Positions 53,494-62,301 of a DNA stretch of 64,000 bases are shown here, one piece after another; position 1 is the stretch's first letter; each line of letters begins with the position of its first letter. Under the pieces are notes generated by a model. The model was given only the letters and a program-made list of their open reading frames with translations. It was not told the DNA's origin and did no database searches. The DNA is from Flavobacterium ardleyense (GTDB lineage Bacteria > Bacteroidota > Bacteroidia > Flavobacteriales > Flavobacteriaceae), in the NCBI RefSeq assembly GCF_033547075.1, contig NZ_CP137891.1, positions 62,001 to 126,000 of the forward strand. Reading direction: 5' to 3'. The position numbers and the translations under genes were made by a program.

Positions 53494-54702
53494 CTATGAT
53501 TGGTATCTTTCCAAAATAGCTGCATAACCTTGTCCAACTCCGATGCACATTGTTACCAAAGCGTATCTTTTTTTAGTTTTATACAATTCCAAAGCTGCAG
53601 AATACGCAGTTCGAGCTCCTGTAACTCCTAGAGGATGTCCAATTGCAATTGCACCTCCATTCGGGTTGATACGAGCGTCATCATCTTTTAATCCCCACTC
53701 ACGGATGCAGGCAAGACTTTGTGCTGCAAACGCTTCGTTAAGTTCGATAATGTCCATATCTTCCATTTTTAATCCGGCTTTCGCCAAAGCTTTATTTGCC
53801 GCCTCAACTGGGCCAATTCCCATAATACTTGGAGATACTCCAACTACTGCCGAACTTACAATTCTAGCAAGTGGGTTTAAATTATACTTTTTTACCGCAT
53901 CTTCTGAAGCAACAATTACCGCTGCAGCACCATCATTTAAACCCGAAGAATTCCCAGCAGTTACACTTCCTTCTTTTTTGAAAGCAGCTCTTAGTTTTCC
54001 TAAACCTTCAAGTGTAGAAGTTGGTTTTAAGAATTCATCTTGAGCAACAACTTTTGCGTCTCCTTTGCGCTGAGGAATTTCAACATTTACAATCTCTTCT
54101 GCTAGACGTCCTGATTCCTGAGCTTTTTTAGCTTTCATCTGACTGTTTAAAGCAAATTTATCTTGATCCTCACGAGAGATATTGTATTTTGCTACAAGAT
54201 TTTCGGCCGTTTCGCCCATACCTTCAACTCCATACATTTCTTTCATCTTTGGATTTACAAAACGCCACCCAAAAGAAGAATCATACATTTTTGAATCTGT
54301 TCCGTACCCTTTGCTAGATTTAGAAATAACTAATGGTCCACGAGTCATATTCTCAACTCCACCTGCAATAAAGACATCACCATCACCCGCTTTTATAGCG
54401 CGATTTGCGTGAATTATTGCCGATAATCCTGAACTACAAAGTCTGTTTACAGTTTCGCCAGGAACCGTTTCTGGTAATCCCGCCAAAAGTAATGACATAC
54501 GAGCAACATTTCTATTATCATCTCCAGCTTGATTTGCACAGCCTAAAATAACATCATCATAAGCTGATAATGGAATTTCTGGATTTCTTTCGGCAACAGC
54601 CTTAATAACTAGAGCACCCAAATCATCCGCTCTCACCTCTGATAATGCTCCTTGATAACTCCCAATTGGAGTACGTATTCCATCAATTATATATGCTTCC
54701 AT
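53494..54702 (-). CDS. paaJ: 3-oxoadipyl-CoA / 3-oxo-5,6-dehydrosuberyl-CoA thiolase
   Basis: Thiolase performing the final cleavages of phenylacetate degradation. 402 aa. Active-site Cys in NRLCSSGLSAIIHANRAI (about residue 90), His in GGAIAIGHPLGVTGAR and second Cys in MCIGVGQG, all intact. Begins AYIIDGIRTPIGSYQGAL, the signature start of PaaJ/PcaF thiolases. Located between paaI and paaZ. Confidence 0.94.
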   Translation of the reverse strand: MEAYIIDGIRTPIGSYQGALSEVRADDLGALVIKAVAERNPEIPLSAYDDVILGCANQAGDDNRNVARMSLLLAGLPETVPGETVNRLCSSGLSAIIHANRAIKAGDGDVFIAGGVENMTRGPLVISKSSKGYGTDSKMYDSSFGWRFVNPKMKEMYGVEGMGETAENLVAKYNISREDQDKFALNSQMKAKKAQESGRLAEEIVNVEIPQRKGDAKVVAQDEFLKPTSTLEGLGKLRAAFKKEGSVTAGNSSGLNDGAAAVIVASEDAVKKYNLNPLARIVSSAVVGVSPSIMGIGPVEAANKALAKAGLKMEDMDIIELNEAFAAQSLACIREWGLKDDDARINPNGGAIAIGHPLGVTGARTAYSAALELYKTKKRYALVTMCIGVGQGYAAILERYQS

Positions 54703-54752
54703 CTATTCTTTATATTTTGAAATCAGTTTATATCCTGATCATTTGTAACTAT

Positions 54753-55160
54753 TTAATCTTCCCATTCTTGAGATGTTCTAAAAGCAACACCTTTAAAAAT
54801 CGCAACAACAGTCTCGTCGCGTTTGATTAGAATATTGTAAAATCCCAATTTATTTTTCAAGCTTTCTAAAGATACTTCGGCGTAAATTTCATCTCCTTCA
54901 TTTAGCGCTTCAATATGATTTATTGACGTTTCTATCGAAACTGCTTTACGTCCGTTGGTGTTTGCAGTAAATCCAAAAGCTGTATCCGCTAATGAATATG
55001 CAATTCCTCCGTGCGCTTTTCCCATACTATTTAGCATCTCTTGTCTTACGATCAAACCAACCTTAACTTGCCCAACTTCTGAGGAGATAATCTTGATTCC
55101 CAACCATTGCGAAAACGGATCGAGACTCAACATTTTGTGCGGTATATCTTGTCCTTGCAT
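54753..55160 (-). CDS. paaI: Hotdog-fold thioesterase PaaI
   Basis: 135 aa from the ATG at 55160 (MQGQDIPHKMLSLDPFSQWLGIKI); an upstream Met at 55184 would overlap paaH. Hotdog core: VGLIVRQEMLNSMGKAHGGIAYSLADTAFGFTANT, with the conserved N-x-x-G-x-x-HGG motif, then SIETSINHIEALNEGDEIYAEVSLESL. It hydrolyses stray hydroxyphenylacetyl-CoA esters as a rescue enzyme. One base separates it from the paaH stop. Confidence 0.92.
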   Translation of the reverse strand: MQGQDIPHKMLSLDPFSQWLGIKIISSEVGQVKVGLIVRQEMLNSMGKAHGGIAYSLADTAFGFTANTNGRKAVSIETSINHIEALNEGDEIYAEVSLESLKNKLGFYNILIKRDETVVAIFKGVAFRTSQEWED

Positions 55161-55161
55161 C

Positions 55162-56319
55162 TTAGTAAAATGTTTTGTTCTCACGCTTCATTTTACGCAA
55201 GATTGAACTACATCTGTAGCGGTCTTCGTGGTATTCGTTGTAAAGTTCATCCAATTTATCAACACAATATCCGATGCCTTTTTCGTCTGCCCAAGCTAAT
55301 AATCCTTTTGGATAATTCACGCCTTTGGTCATTGCATTGTCTATATCTTCGGCGGAAGCCACATTAAATAAAAGTGCATCGGCAGCTTCATTTATCAGCA
55401 TAATCAGCACTCGGTCAAAAATCATATTTGCCAATTCTGAATCTTCTTTCGGCTCAGGTTTAACTGCATTTTCTGCATAATTATAATAACCTCTTCCAGT
55501 TTTTCTTCCAAAAAATCCAGCTTCGCTCAAACGTTTTTGAGTAAAAGAAGGCTTGTATCTTGGATCGAAATAAAAACTTGTAAATACCGATTCGGTAACC
55601 GCATAATTCACGTCATTTCCAATAAAATCCATTAGTTCAAACGGACCCATTTTGAAATTCCCAAGAGTTTTCATTGCGGCATCAATAGTTGCGAAATCAG
55701 CAATTCCCTCTTCGTTGATTCGCAAAGCCTCGCTGTAGAAAGGTCTAGCCACACGATTTACGATAAATCCAGGAGTATCTTTTGCAACCGCAACGGTTTT
55801 TTTCCAAGATGAAATGGTAGCTTTTACTTTATTTAAAACTTCGTCACTTGTCTGAATTGCTGGAATTACCTCAACAAGTTTCATCAAAGGTGCAGGATTA
55901 AAAAAGTGAATTCCGATTACTCTTTCCGAATTTTTGCAAGAAGCAGCAATCGATGCAATCGACAGAGAAGACGTATTTGAAGCTAAAATTGCAGTTTCAG
56001 ATAAAAGTGATTCAAGTTCAGCAAAAAGTTGTTTTTTTATTTCTAAATTTTCGATGATTGCCTCAATCACTAATTCGGAATCAGACAAATTTTGAATTTC
56101 ATTTACGTAAATAATATTCTGCTGAATTCTATTTTTTTCTTCTTCTGAAATTTTTTCTTTTTCAATTAGTCTGTTCAAAGTTTTCTCCAAAGCAGATTTA
56201 CTTCTATCCAAAGCTTCTGTGTTTTTATCGAAAATCTTTACGGTACATCCAGCAGTTGCCGCCACTTGTGCGATGCCACTTCCCATAGTACCTGAACCTA
56301 TTATTGCTACTTTCATCAA
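55162..56319 (-). CDS. paaH: 3-hydroxyadipyl-CoA dehydrogenase
   Basis: 385 aa NAD-dependent 3-hydroxyacyl-CoA dehydrogenase. Rossmann motif VAIIGSGTMGSGIAQVAA, catalytic region SLSIASIAASCKNSERVIGIHFFNPAPLMKLVEVI (His-Glu pair), PGFIVNRVARPFYSEALR and the duplicated C-terminal domain FGRKTGRGYYNY. Longer than the 280-residue single-domain enzyme because of a second C-terminal helical domain (about 300-385: NMIFDRVLIMLINEAADALLFNVAS). Confidence 0.93.
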   Translation of the reverse strand: MMKVAIIGSGTMGSGIAQVAATAGCTVKIFDKNTEALDRSKSALEKTLNRLIEKEKISEEEKNRIQQNIIYVNEIQNLSDSELVIEAIIENLEIKKQLFAELESLLSETAILASNTSSLSIASIAASCKNSERVIGIHFFNPAPLMKLVEVIPAIQTSDEVLNKVKATISSWKKTVAVAKDTPGFIVNRVARPFYSEALRINEEGIADFATIDAAMKTLGNFKMGPFELMDFIGNDVNYAVTESVFTSFYFDPRYKPSFTQKRLSEAGFFGRKTGRGYYNYAENAVKPEPKEDSELANMIFDRVLIMLINEAADALLFNVASAEDIDNAMTKGVNYPKGLLAWADEKGIGYCVDKLDELYNEYHEDRYRCSSILRKMKRENKTFY

Positions 56320-56342
56320 TTAAAATATATCGTTCTAAATTA

Positions 56343-57122
56343 TTAGTTTCCTCTAAATTCTGGTTTTCTCTTTTCTACGAAAGCGGTAACACCTTCGTTG
56401 TAATCGTGAGATTCTGCTGCTTGAATTTGAAGTTTTGATTCCATTGCAAGTTGCTCTTCAAGAGAATTTGTCAATGATTTATTCAATAATCTTTTTGTTA
56501 ATCCAAGTGCAAGAGTTGGCATATTCGCCATCGTTTCAGCAAGTTTATTTACTTCTTCTTCAAACTGTTCGGCTGGAAAATATTTGTAAATCATTCCTAA
56601 TTCAACCGCTTCTTTTGAGCCAACTTTATCTCCAAGCATCATTAAGGCAGTTGCTTTTTGCATTCCGATTAATCTTGGCAAAAAGAACGTTCCAGCACTA
56701 TCTGGCACAAGTCCAATTTTGCTGAAAGCCTGAATAAATGCTGCGTTTTCGTTTGCTACCACAATATCACAAGCAAGTGCGATATTGGCTCCTGCTCCTG
56801 CTGCAACTCCATTTACCGCCGCAATAATTGGTTTTTCGATGCTTCGTAGTCTCGAAATTATTGGATTATAATGTTCTTCTAATATCGCTTTGAATCCTGG
56901 ATTGAGTTCAGCCGAAGTAACTTCTTTTAAATCCTGACCTGCACAGAAAGCTTTTCCAGCACCAGTTAAAACAATCGCGCGAACGCTATCATCTGCTTCA
57001 CATTCATCTAAAATCGTCTGAAGTGACAAGGCCATTTCGCGATTGAAGCTATTAAAAACGTCCGCTCTGTTTAATGTAACAAAAGCGATATTATTTTTAA
57101 TATTTAATAAAATTGAACTCAT
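56343..57122 (-). CDS. paaG: 1,2-epoxyphenylacetyl-CoA isomerase
   Basis: 259 aa crotonase-fold isomerase turning the epoxide into oxepin-CoA. Oxyanion segments KAFCAGQDLKEV and AAGAGANIALACD. The two hydratase Glu are replaced (Asn in GAGAN, Ala/Phe at the second site), while Asp in GLVPDSAGTFFLPR matches the catalytic Asp of PaaG. The family pattern and the lack of hydratase residues make PaaG more likely than PaaF. Confidence 0.9.
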   Translation of the reverse strand: MSSILLNIKNNIAFVTLNRADVFNSFNREMALSLQTILDECEADDSVRAIVLTGAGKAFCAGQDLKEVTSAELNPGFKAILEEHYNPIISRLRSIEKPIIAAVNGVAAGAGANIALACDIVVANENAAFIQAFSKIGLVPDSAGTFFLPRLIGMQKATALMMLGDKVGSKEAVELGMIYKYFPAEQFEEEVNKLAETMANMPTLALGLTKRLLNKSLTNSLEEQLAMESKLQIQAAESHDYNEGVTAFVEKRKPEFRGN

Positions 57123-57144
57123 AATTTAAAGTGTATTAAAAGCA

Positions 57145-57175
57145 AAAACTTCACGTTGCTAGAACTTGAAGTTTT
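57145..57175 (-). other. Hairpin between paaD and paaG
   Basis: 9-bp stem AAAACTTCA / TGAAGTTTT with a 13-base loop, U-rich on the far side. An intra-operon hairpin; may lower expression of downstream genes or protect the upstream message. Confidence 0.5.
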
Positions 57176-57185
57176 TTATATAGTT

Positions 57186-57686
57186 TTATTTTAGACATTT
57201 GAAATAGTCAAAAGGCTCGCTGCAGTCTTGACATTGAAAAAATGCCTTGCAGGCCGTCGAACCAAATTGACTGACTAACTTGGTATTAAAGGATCCACAT
57301 TGCGGACATTTGACTAGCTTCTTATCGTGAAGAAGCGCGTCTTTATCAGCATCTGCTTCTAAGGGTGCGGCAATTCCATATTTCTCTAATGCTGTTCTGC
57401 CTTTTGGAGTAATCCAATCTGTAGTCCAAGCGGGAGATAATATCAAATGGATTTTTGCCTGATAACCTTCTTTATTGAGCGCTGCGGTAATATCATCTCC
57501 AATAACATCCATTGCTGGACAACCGCTGTAAGTTGGAGTAATTTCAACGTGAACAATACCATCAATCATATTCGCAGATCGAACCACTCCCATATCCATA
57601 ATGGAAAGTACGGGAATTTCTGGATCTGAAACAGAACCAAGAATTTCTAAGAAGCGAGAATCGATATCGTTGAGATTGCTTACCAT
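57186..57686 (-). CDS. paaD: Phenylacetyl-CoA epoxidase subunit PaaD
   Basis: 166 aa. N-terminal MIP18/DUF59 domain (about 8-100: LEILGSVSDPEIPVLSIMDMGVVR ... TPTYSGCPAMDVIGDDI), and a C-terminal zinc-ribbon-like part with CPQC, then CKAFFQCQDC and a last Cys (DYFKC). PaaD is thought to assist Fe-S or di-iron assembly of the epoxidase. It lies 4 bases after paaC. Confidence 0.93.
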   Translation of the reverse strand: MVSNLNDIDSRFLEILGSVSDPEIPVLSIMDMGVVRSANMIDGIVHVEITPTYSGCPAMDVIGDDITAALNKEGYQAKIHLILSPAWTTDWITPKGRTALEKYGIAAPLEADADKDALLHDKKLVKCPQCGSFNTKLVSQFGSTACKAFFQCQDCSEPFDYFKCLK

Positions 57687-57690
57687 TTTT

Positions 57691-58446
57691 TTACCAAGTC
57701 ATATTTGGAAACGTACGTTGCATATATTGCATATCCGCTAGGATATAGCCCATGTGCTCAGTGTGAATTCCAAGTTTACCACCTTTTTGGAAGTACTCAA
57801 TTTTAGGAATTTCTAAAGTTGATTCTTCTAGAATTGCCGAAACATTTTTATAATATTCTTCTTTAAGCAAACGAACATCTACTCCTGCCCCAGATTCTGC
57901 AATTGCGATATCTGCATCAGTCATATGAAATAATTCGTCTGTATAAACCCAAAGATCATCTATTGCATTTTGCATTTTACCTCTACTTTCAAAAGTTCCA
58001 TCTCCAAGTCTTCTTACCCAATCAGATGAGAAACGCTTGTGATAGCTAACTTCTTTGATGCTTTTCACCGCAATTGCAGCCAAAGTTTCGTCTGTACTAC
58101 TTTGTAATTTTTGCAAAAGCAAAATATGAAAATGATCAAATAAAAACTGCTTTGCAATTGAATATGCAAAATCAGTATTTGGCTGCTCTACAAGAAGAAC
58201 ATTTTTATACTGACGTTCTGTTCGTAGAAATGCAAGTGTATCTTCCGTAGCGTCGTTTCCAACAATCTTTGCTGCATATTGATAGTAACTTCTCACTTGA
58301 CCAAAAAGATCTAGTGAAATATTAGTCATTGCAATATCTGTTTCCAGACTTGGACCGTGACCTGTAAGCTCTCCAATTCTTTGACCCAAGATCAATGAAT
58401 TATCCGCAATTCCGCAAATGTATTGAACTAAATTATCTTGCATCAT
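57691..58446 (-). CDS. paaC: Phenylacetyl-CoA epoxidase structural subunit PaaC
   Basis: 251 aa ferritin-like helical protein: YICGIADNSLILGQRIGELTGHGPSLETDIAMTNISLDLFGQVRSYY, SIKEVSYHKRFSSDWVRRLGDGT and a C-terminal LGIHTEHMGYILADMQYMQRTFP. Forms the core with PaaA; it keeps the fold but not a complete di-iron site in the family. It starts immediately after the paaB stop (no gap). Confidence 0.94.
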   Translation of the reverse strand: MMQDNLVQYICGIADNSLILGQRIGELTGHGPSLETDIAMTNISLDLFGQVRSYYQYAAKIVGNDATEDTLAFLRTERQYKNVLLVEQPNTDFAYSIAKQFLFDHFHILLLQKLQSSTDETLAAIAVKSIKEVSYHKRFSSDWVRRLGDGTFESRGKMQNAIDDLWVYTDELFHMTDADIAIAESGAGVDVRLLKEEYYKNVSAILEESTLEIPKIEYFQKGGKLGIHTEHMGYILADMQYMQRTFPNMTW

Positions 58447-58728
58447 TTACATGTGTTTTAGTTCCTCTGGAAGTTCATAAAAAGTTGGGTGGCGGTATGC
58501 TTTATCATTTGCAGGATCAAACATTTCTGCGTTATCATCAGGATTTGAAGCTGTAATTTGCGCAGATGGAACTACCCAAATACTCACACCTTCATTGCGA
58601 CGAGTATATACATCACGTGCATTTTCTACTGCCATTGTTGCATCGCTTGCACGAAGGCTTCCCACGTGGCGGTGTTCTAATCCGTTTTTACTGCGAATGA
58701 ATATTTCCCAAAGAGGCCAATTTTTCAT
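58447..58728 (-). CDS. paaB: Phenylacetyl-CoA epoxidase subunit PaaB
   Basis: 93 aa. Sequence WPLWEIFIRSKNGLEHRHVGSLRASDATMAVENARDVYTRRNEGVSIWVVPS is the conserved PaaB core. Small accessory subunit that bridges PaaAC heterodimers. Normal length. Confidence 0.96.
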   Translation of the reverse strand: MKNWPLWEIFIRSKNGLEHRHVGSLRASDATMAVENARDVYTRRNEGVSIWVVPSAQITASNPDDNAEMFDPANDKAYRHPTFYELPEELKHM

Positions 58729-58746
58729 AAGATTCTATTTTGTTCT

Positions 58747-58775
58747 AACCGCGGTGCTTCGACCGAAGTGCGGTT
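58747..58775 (-). other. Hairpin between paaA and paaB
   Basis: Outer arms AACCGC / GCGGTT (58747-58752 and 58770-58775) with an inner CTTCG / CGAAG stem. It is not followed by a U-run, so processing or stability is more likely than termination. Confidence 0.5.
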
Positions 58776-58781
58776 GTAAAT

Positions 58782-59750
58782 TTATATTGCTTTTTTTATC
58801 TGCTGTTGTTCTTCTTGTTTTTCGGCGTAAGCCATAGCTGCATCACGCACCCATTTACCGTTATTCCAAGCATTCACTCTAGCCGACATTCTTTCTTTGT
58901 TGCAAGGTCCGTGACCTTTTACAACTTGCCAAAATTCGTCCCAATCGATTTCACCGAAGTCATATCGTTTAGTTTCTTCATTCCATTTCAGATCTTTATC
59001 TGGAATTGTAAGACCGATAAGCTCAGCTTGAGGAACGGTCTGATCGATAAACTGCTGACGTAATTCGTCATTAGTTTTACGTTTCAATTTCCACTTCATC
59101 GATTGTTCAGTATGTACAGACTCAGCATCTGTAGGGCCTAACATCATTAATGAAGGCCACCACCATCTGTTTAAAGCATCTTGAGCCATTTCTTTTTGCT
59201 CAGGGGTACCTTTTGCAAGAGTCATCATAATCTCAAAACCTTGTCTTTGGTGGAAACTTTCTTCCTTGCAAACACGCACCATCGCACGAGCGTAAGGTCC
59301 GTAAGAAGTTGCAGTAAGTGGCACTTGATTGATAATCGCTGCACCATCAACAAGCCATCCAATAGCGCCCATATCTGCCCAAGTTACGGTAGGATAATTG
59401 AAGATACTAGAATATTTGGCTGTACCAGAATGCAATTGATCGTATAATTCTTCGCGCGAAATTCCAAGAGTTTCGCAAGCAGAATATAAGTATAATCCGT
59501 GACCAGCTTCATCTTGCACTTTGGCCAATAGCGCTACTTTTCTGCGCAATGAAGGAGCACGAGTAATCCAATTTCCTTCTGGCAACATTCCTATAATTTC
59601 TGAATGTGCGTGCTGTGAAATCTGACGTATATGTGTCTTTCTATATTTCTCAGGCATCCAGTCTCTAGGCTCAATTTTTTCGTCATTTTCAATTCGTTTA
59701 TTGAAAATATCTTCTAAATTCTTTATTTCTTTTTCTGACATAGCTATCAT
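58782..59750 (-). CDS. paaA: Phenylacetyl-CoA epoxidase catalytic subunit PaaA
   Basis: Di-iron monooxygenase subunit that epoxidises the aromatic ring of phenylacetyl-CoA. 322 aa. Two iron-binding motifs are visible: [11 protein letters not shown] (about 110-120) and [13 protein letters not shown] (about 185-197), each E-x2-H. Family hallmarks [31 protein letters not shown] and [13 protein letters not shown]. The start may be the second Met at 59741 (MSEKEIKN). Confidence 0.97.
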   Translation of the reverse strand: MIAMSEKEIKNLEDIFNKRIENDEKIEPRDWMPEKYRKTHIRQISQHAHSEIIGMLPEGNWITRAPSLRRKVALLAKVQDEAGHGLYLYSACETLGISREELYDQLHSGTAKYSSIFNYPTVTWADMGAIGWLVDGAAIINQVPLTATSYGPYARAMVRVCKEESFHQRQGFEIMMTLAKGTPEQKEMAQDALNRWWWPSLMMLGPTDAESVHTEQSMKWKLKRKTNDELRQQFIDQTVPQAELIGLTIPDKDLKWNEETKRYDFGEIDWDEFWQVVKGHGPCNKERMSARVNAWNNGKWVRDAAMAYAEKQEEQQQIKKAI

Positions 59751-59763
59751 TTTTTAAGTTTAA

Positions 59764-60837
59764 TTAAGCTCCAAAGTCCACCACCACTTTCTTCGAAATT
59801 GGCACTGCTTGACAGCTTAATATATAATTTTTGGCAACTTCATTTTCATCCAAAGCGTAATTCACTTTCATCTCCACTTCTCCTTCGATCACTTTGCAAC
59901 GACACGTGCTACAAACTCCACCTTTGCAAGCGAAAGGTAAATCTGCACCTGCGGCTAGTGCACCGTCAAGAATATTATCGAAATCATCATCCATTACAAA
60001 ATGGAATTCTTTTCCGCCATCAATAATCGTAACCTCTGTACCTTCAACTTTCTTTTCAAGAATTTGCTTGGTTCTTAACTTCTGCTCTTCTGAAAGCCCT
60101 GTATTAAATAGTTCGAAACGTACCTTTTCTTTAGACATTCCTGCTTCGAGCATAGCGTCTCTTATTAAGAAAACCATCTCTTCTGGTCCACAAATAAAGC
60201 ACTCATCAATAGATGGAACGTCAATTATTTTATTTGTAAGAATATCTAATTTTTCTTTTGTAAATCGTCCGTTAAACAACGGAATATTTCTTTTTTCTTT
60301 CGTTAAGAAATGGAAAATTTCAAATCTTCCAAAATATCTATTTCTAAGAAGTTCAATTTCCTCTTTAAAGATAATTGACTTCACGCTTCTATTCAAATAA
60401 AATAACTGAAATGAACTATTTGGCTCGAGTGCCAGGTGCGTTTTTATAATCGAAAGAATTGGCGTAATTCCACTTCCAGCCGCAAAAGCAATATAATTTT
60501 TAGCTTTTTCAGGTTCAATTTCACTAAAAAAGATTCCGTTTGGCGGCATAACCTCCACAATATCACCAACTTTAAGATCGTCATTTACATAAGCAGAAAA
60601 CAATCCTCCGTTGATTTTTTTGACTCCCACTTGCCACTTATTTTCGGTTGGACTAGAGCAAAGTGAATACGAACGTCTTTGTTCTCCTTCTTCAAAATTC
60701 TTTCTGAGAGTAAGGTGTTGACCTTGTTTAAAAGTAAAATCTTGTTTTAATTCTTCTGGAATTTCAAAGGTAACTACAGAACAATCTTTAGTCTCTTTGT
60801 AGATATCTGCAACCTTAATGCTATGAAACTTTGCCAT
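59764..60837 (-). CDS. paaE: Phenylacetyl-CoA epoxidase reductase PaaE
   Basis: Electron supplier of the epoxidase. 357 aa. FAD-binding domain (about 1-105; RRSYSLCSSP, the flavin motif RxYSLxS), NAD-binding domain (about 110-235; FAAGSGITPILSIIKTHL, ECFICGPEEMV), and a C-terminal plant-type 2Fe-2S ferredoxin domain with CKGGVCSTCRCKV and a distal Cys in YILSCQAVP. First gene of the paa operon, 13 bases before paaA. Confidence 0.96.
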   Translation of the reverse strand: MAKFHSIKVADIYKETKDCSVVTFEIPEELKQDFTFKQGQHLTLRKNFEEGEQRRSYSLCSSPTENKWQVGVKKINGGLFSAYVNDDLKVGDIVEVMPPNGIFFSEIEPEKAKNYIAFAAGSGITPILSIIKTHLALEPNSSFQLFYLNRSVKSIIFKEEIELLRNRYFGRFEIFHFLTKEKRNIPLFNGRFTKEKLDILTNKIIDVPSIDECFICGPEEMVFLIRDAMLEAGMSKEKVRFELFNTGLSEEQKLRTKQILEKKVEGTEVTIIDGGKEFHFVMDDDFDNILDGALAAGADLPFACKGGVCSTCRCKVIEGEVEMKVNYALDENEVAKNYILSCQAVPISKKVVVDFGA

Positions 60838-60866
60838 TTATATAATCGGTAAATTTTTTAAAATCC

Positions 60867-60884
60867 AACTAACAACCGTTAGTT
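60867..60884. promoter_or_regulatory. Palindromic operator candidate upstream of paaE
   Basis: Perfect inverted repeat AACTAACAACCGTTAGTT (7-bp arms, 4-base spacer). It begins about 8 bases past the -7 box, so it overlaps the predicted transcription start of the paa operon. TetR-family repressors commonly bind such sites, and a TetR gene is the upstream neighbour. Confidence 0.6.
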
Positions 60885-60891
60885 AACCATG

Positions 60892-60899
60892 CAAATTTA
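60892..60899 (-). promoter_or_regulatory. -7 box of the paa operon
   Basis: TAAATTTG (TAnnTTTG) on the minus strand, 55 bases before the paaE ATG. No exact TTG at 19 bases. Confidence 0.55.
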
Positions 60900-60923
60900 C
60901 GGAAAAGTTGCTAAATATAAAAG

Positions 60924-61496
60924 TTAAATAATTCCGTTTAGCAAAATTAGAGCAAGATGATCTTGTAAGGTTTTTTTGGTAAAACCATTTTTTCGGCCGT
61001 ACCACAAATATAAAGTACGCAAAGTAGAAAGCATTGAAAAGATCAAAACTTCGGAATTATGATTTTTTAATTCGCCCGTTTCAATTCCGTTTTTGACAAT
61101 TATTCGAAATTTCTGCTCGTATTCGTCACGCATTTTCAGGAAATACTTAAGGTCATCTTCCTGCAAATGCATCCAGTCATTATTTAACGAAGCCATCGCA
61201 TCAGGATTATCGACGGTAATATCGATATGCAGTTGTATAACTTTTTGAAGTTTAAAAACGGTGTTTTCTGAAGAGTCTAAAATTTCAGAGATTGTGTTGG
61301 TATAATTTTCAGCAATATTAATAATCATCAGGCGTAAAATCTCCTGTTTACTACTAATATGATTGTACAAACTTGCCGCTTTAATATCAAGTGCTTGCGC
61401 GATATCACGAACCGTCACCGCGCTATAGCCTTTCTCCCGAAAAAGCTTGGACGCAATTGCTACAATTTCTGATTTTCGGTCGAGTTTTACTGACAT
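60924..61496 (-). CDS. TetR/AcrR family regulator, likely controlling paa genes
   Basis: 190 aa. N-terminal helix-turn-helix (about 8-55): SEIVAIASKLFREKGYSAVTVRDIAQALDIKAASLYNHISSKQEILRLMI. The C-terminal half is all-helical ligand-binding. It lies 86 bases upstream of paaE in the same direction, next to a palindrome at the operon start. TetR-type PaaR repressors that respond to phenylacetyl-CoA are known in Thermus; by analogy this is a paa repressor. A second palindrome TTCTAAATAGTTTAGAA is at 61504-61520, just before its own start. Confidence 0.85.
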   Translation of the reverse strand: MSVKLDRKSEIVAIASKLFREKGYSAVTVRDIAQALDIKAASLYNHISSKQEILRLMIINIAENYTNTISEILDSSENTVFKLQKVIQLHIDITVDNPDAMASLNNDWMHLQEDDLKYFLKMRDEYEQKFRIIVKNGIETGELKNHNSEVLIFSMLSTLRTLYLWYGRKNGFTKKTLQDHLALILLNGII

Positions 61497-61503
61497 TATT
61501 TGT

Positions 61504-61520
61504 TTCTAAATAGTTTAGAA
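61504..61520. promoter_or_regulatory. Palindrome upstream of the TetR gene
   Basis: TTCTAAA-TAG-TTTAGAA, 7-bp arms with 3-base spacer, 8 bases before the TetR ATG. Its half-site CTAAA resembles CTAAC of the paaE palindrome, so it may be an autoregulatory site; the spacing differs by one base. Confidence 0.45.
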
Positions 61521-61538
61521 CAGAAAATAAATTTCTTT

Positions 61539-62153
61539 TTAAAGCTTAATTTTTTCACCAAGATCAATTTCATCCTGAATAGCATTTCCTTCATAGATTA
61601 AAGTCCAACCCATTGTTTTGGTCAGGATTAAAATTTTTGAAAGCTCACTTACAAGCCGATTCTTGGCATTTGATTTTAAGGTTGACATTTCCACCTTTTT
61701 AGCAAGATTTTTCTTGACAGATTCGTTGATTTTATTATAATCATCTCCGTCAAAAGGATTCAGCCTACTTGTCTGCACATCGTAGAATTTGATATCTGGA
61801 CTAATTTTTATTTCCGCTTCAGGAATATTTAAAATTGTAATGGTCTTTGCTTCTTCGTCAATTTTATATTCCATTTGACGAAGGTCGAAAGCAACTGTAA
61901 CATCAGCATTAACAACTACCAAAGCTTTCTTTTCGAAAGTTAAAAGAGTCAACCACTTGCTATCTTTATCTTTATAGGTAAGCACTTCAGAAAAATGTCC
62001 TTCGGTAACAATCAGTTTTCCAACACTTACAATCTGCTGCTGAATTAGATTGGTATTATATTCAAGCGAATCGTCGTTATCCTTGAAAGCACAGTATTTA
62101 AATGAAAGCAAAACTCCAACGACAACAACTATAATAAGGATTATTCTTTTCAT
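61539..62153 (-). CDS. DUF4230 family membrane-anchored protein
   Basis: 204 aa. An N-terminal membrane helix (RIILIIVVVVGVLLSFKYC) is followed by a DUF4230 region: LIQQQIVSVGKLIVTEGHFSEVLTYKD ... KALVVVNADVTVAFDLRQMEYKIDEEAKTITILNIPEAEIKISPDIKFYDVQTSRLNPF and a helical tail. Function unknown. It lies 42 bases upstream of the TetR gene; no sign that it belongs to the paa pathway. Confidence 0.85.
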   Translation of the reverse strand: MKRIILIIVVVVGVLLSFKYCAFKDNDDSLEYNTNLIQQQIVSVGKLIVTEGHFSEVLTYKDKDSKWLTLLTFEKKALVVVNADVTVAFDLRQMEYKIDEEAKTITILNIPEAEIKISPDIKFYDVQTSRLNPFDGDDYNKINESVKKNLAKKVEMSTLKSNAKNRLVSELSKILILTKTMGWTLIYEGNAIQDEIDLGEKIKL

Positions 62154-62301
62154 TTGAATTTTTTATAAAAATATAGAAATTATTTTGGATTGTCAAAATT
62201 GAAAACGTTTAGAATGGGGGAATTTACTCTAAAACTTCTAGGTGAACGTCGAAACTGCGGTATACACATTTACAAAAATTATCATTCCTGTCAAATTACA
62301 A

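Noticed and set aside
53543..54043. 166-codon frame antisense to paaJ
   Set aside because: Antisense shadow of a clearly real thiolase gene; no start signal or family.
59894..60400. 168-codon frame antisense to paaE
   Set aside because: Antisense shadow of paaE with no promoter or recognisable domain.
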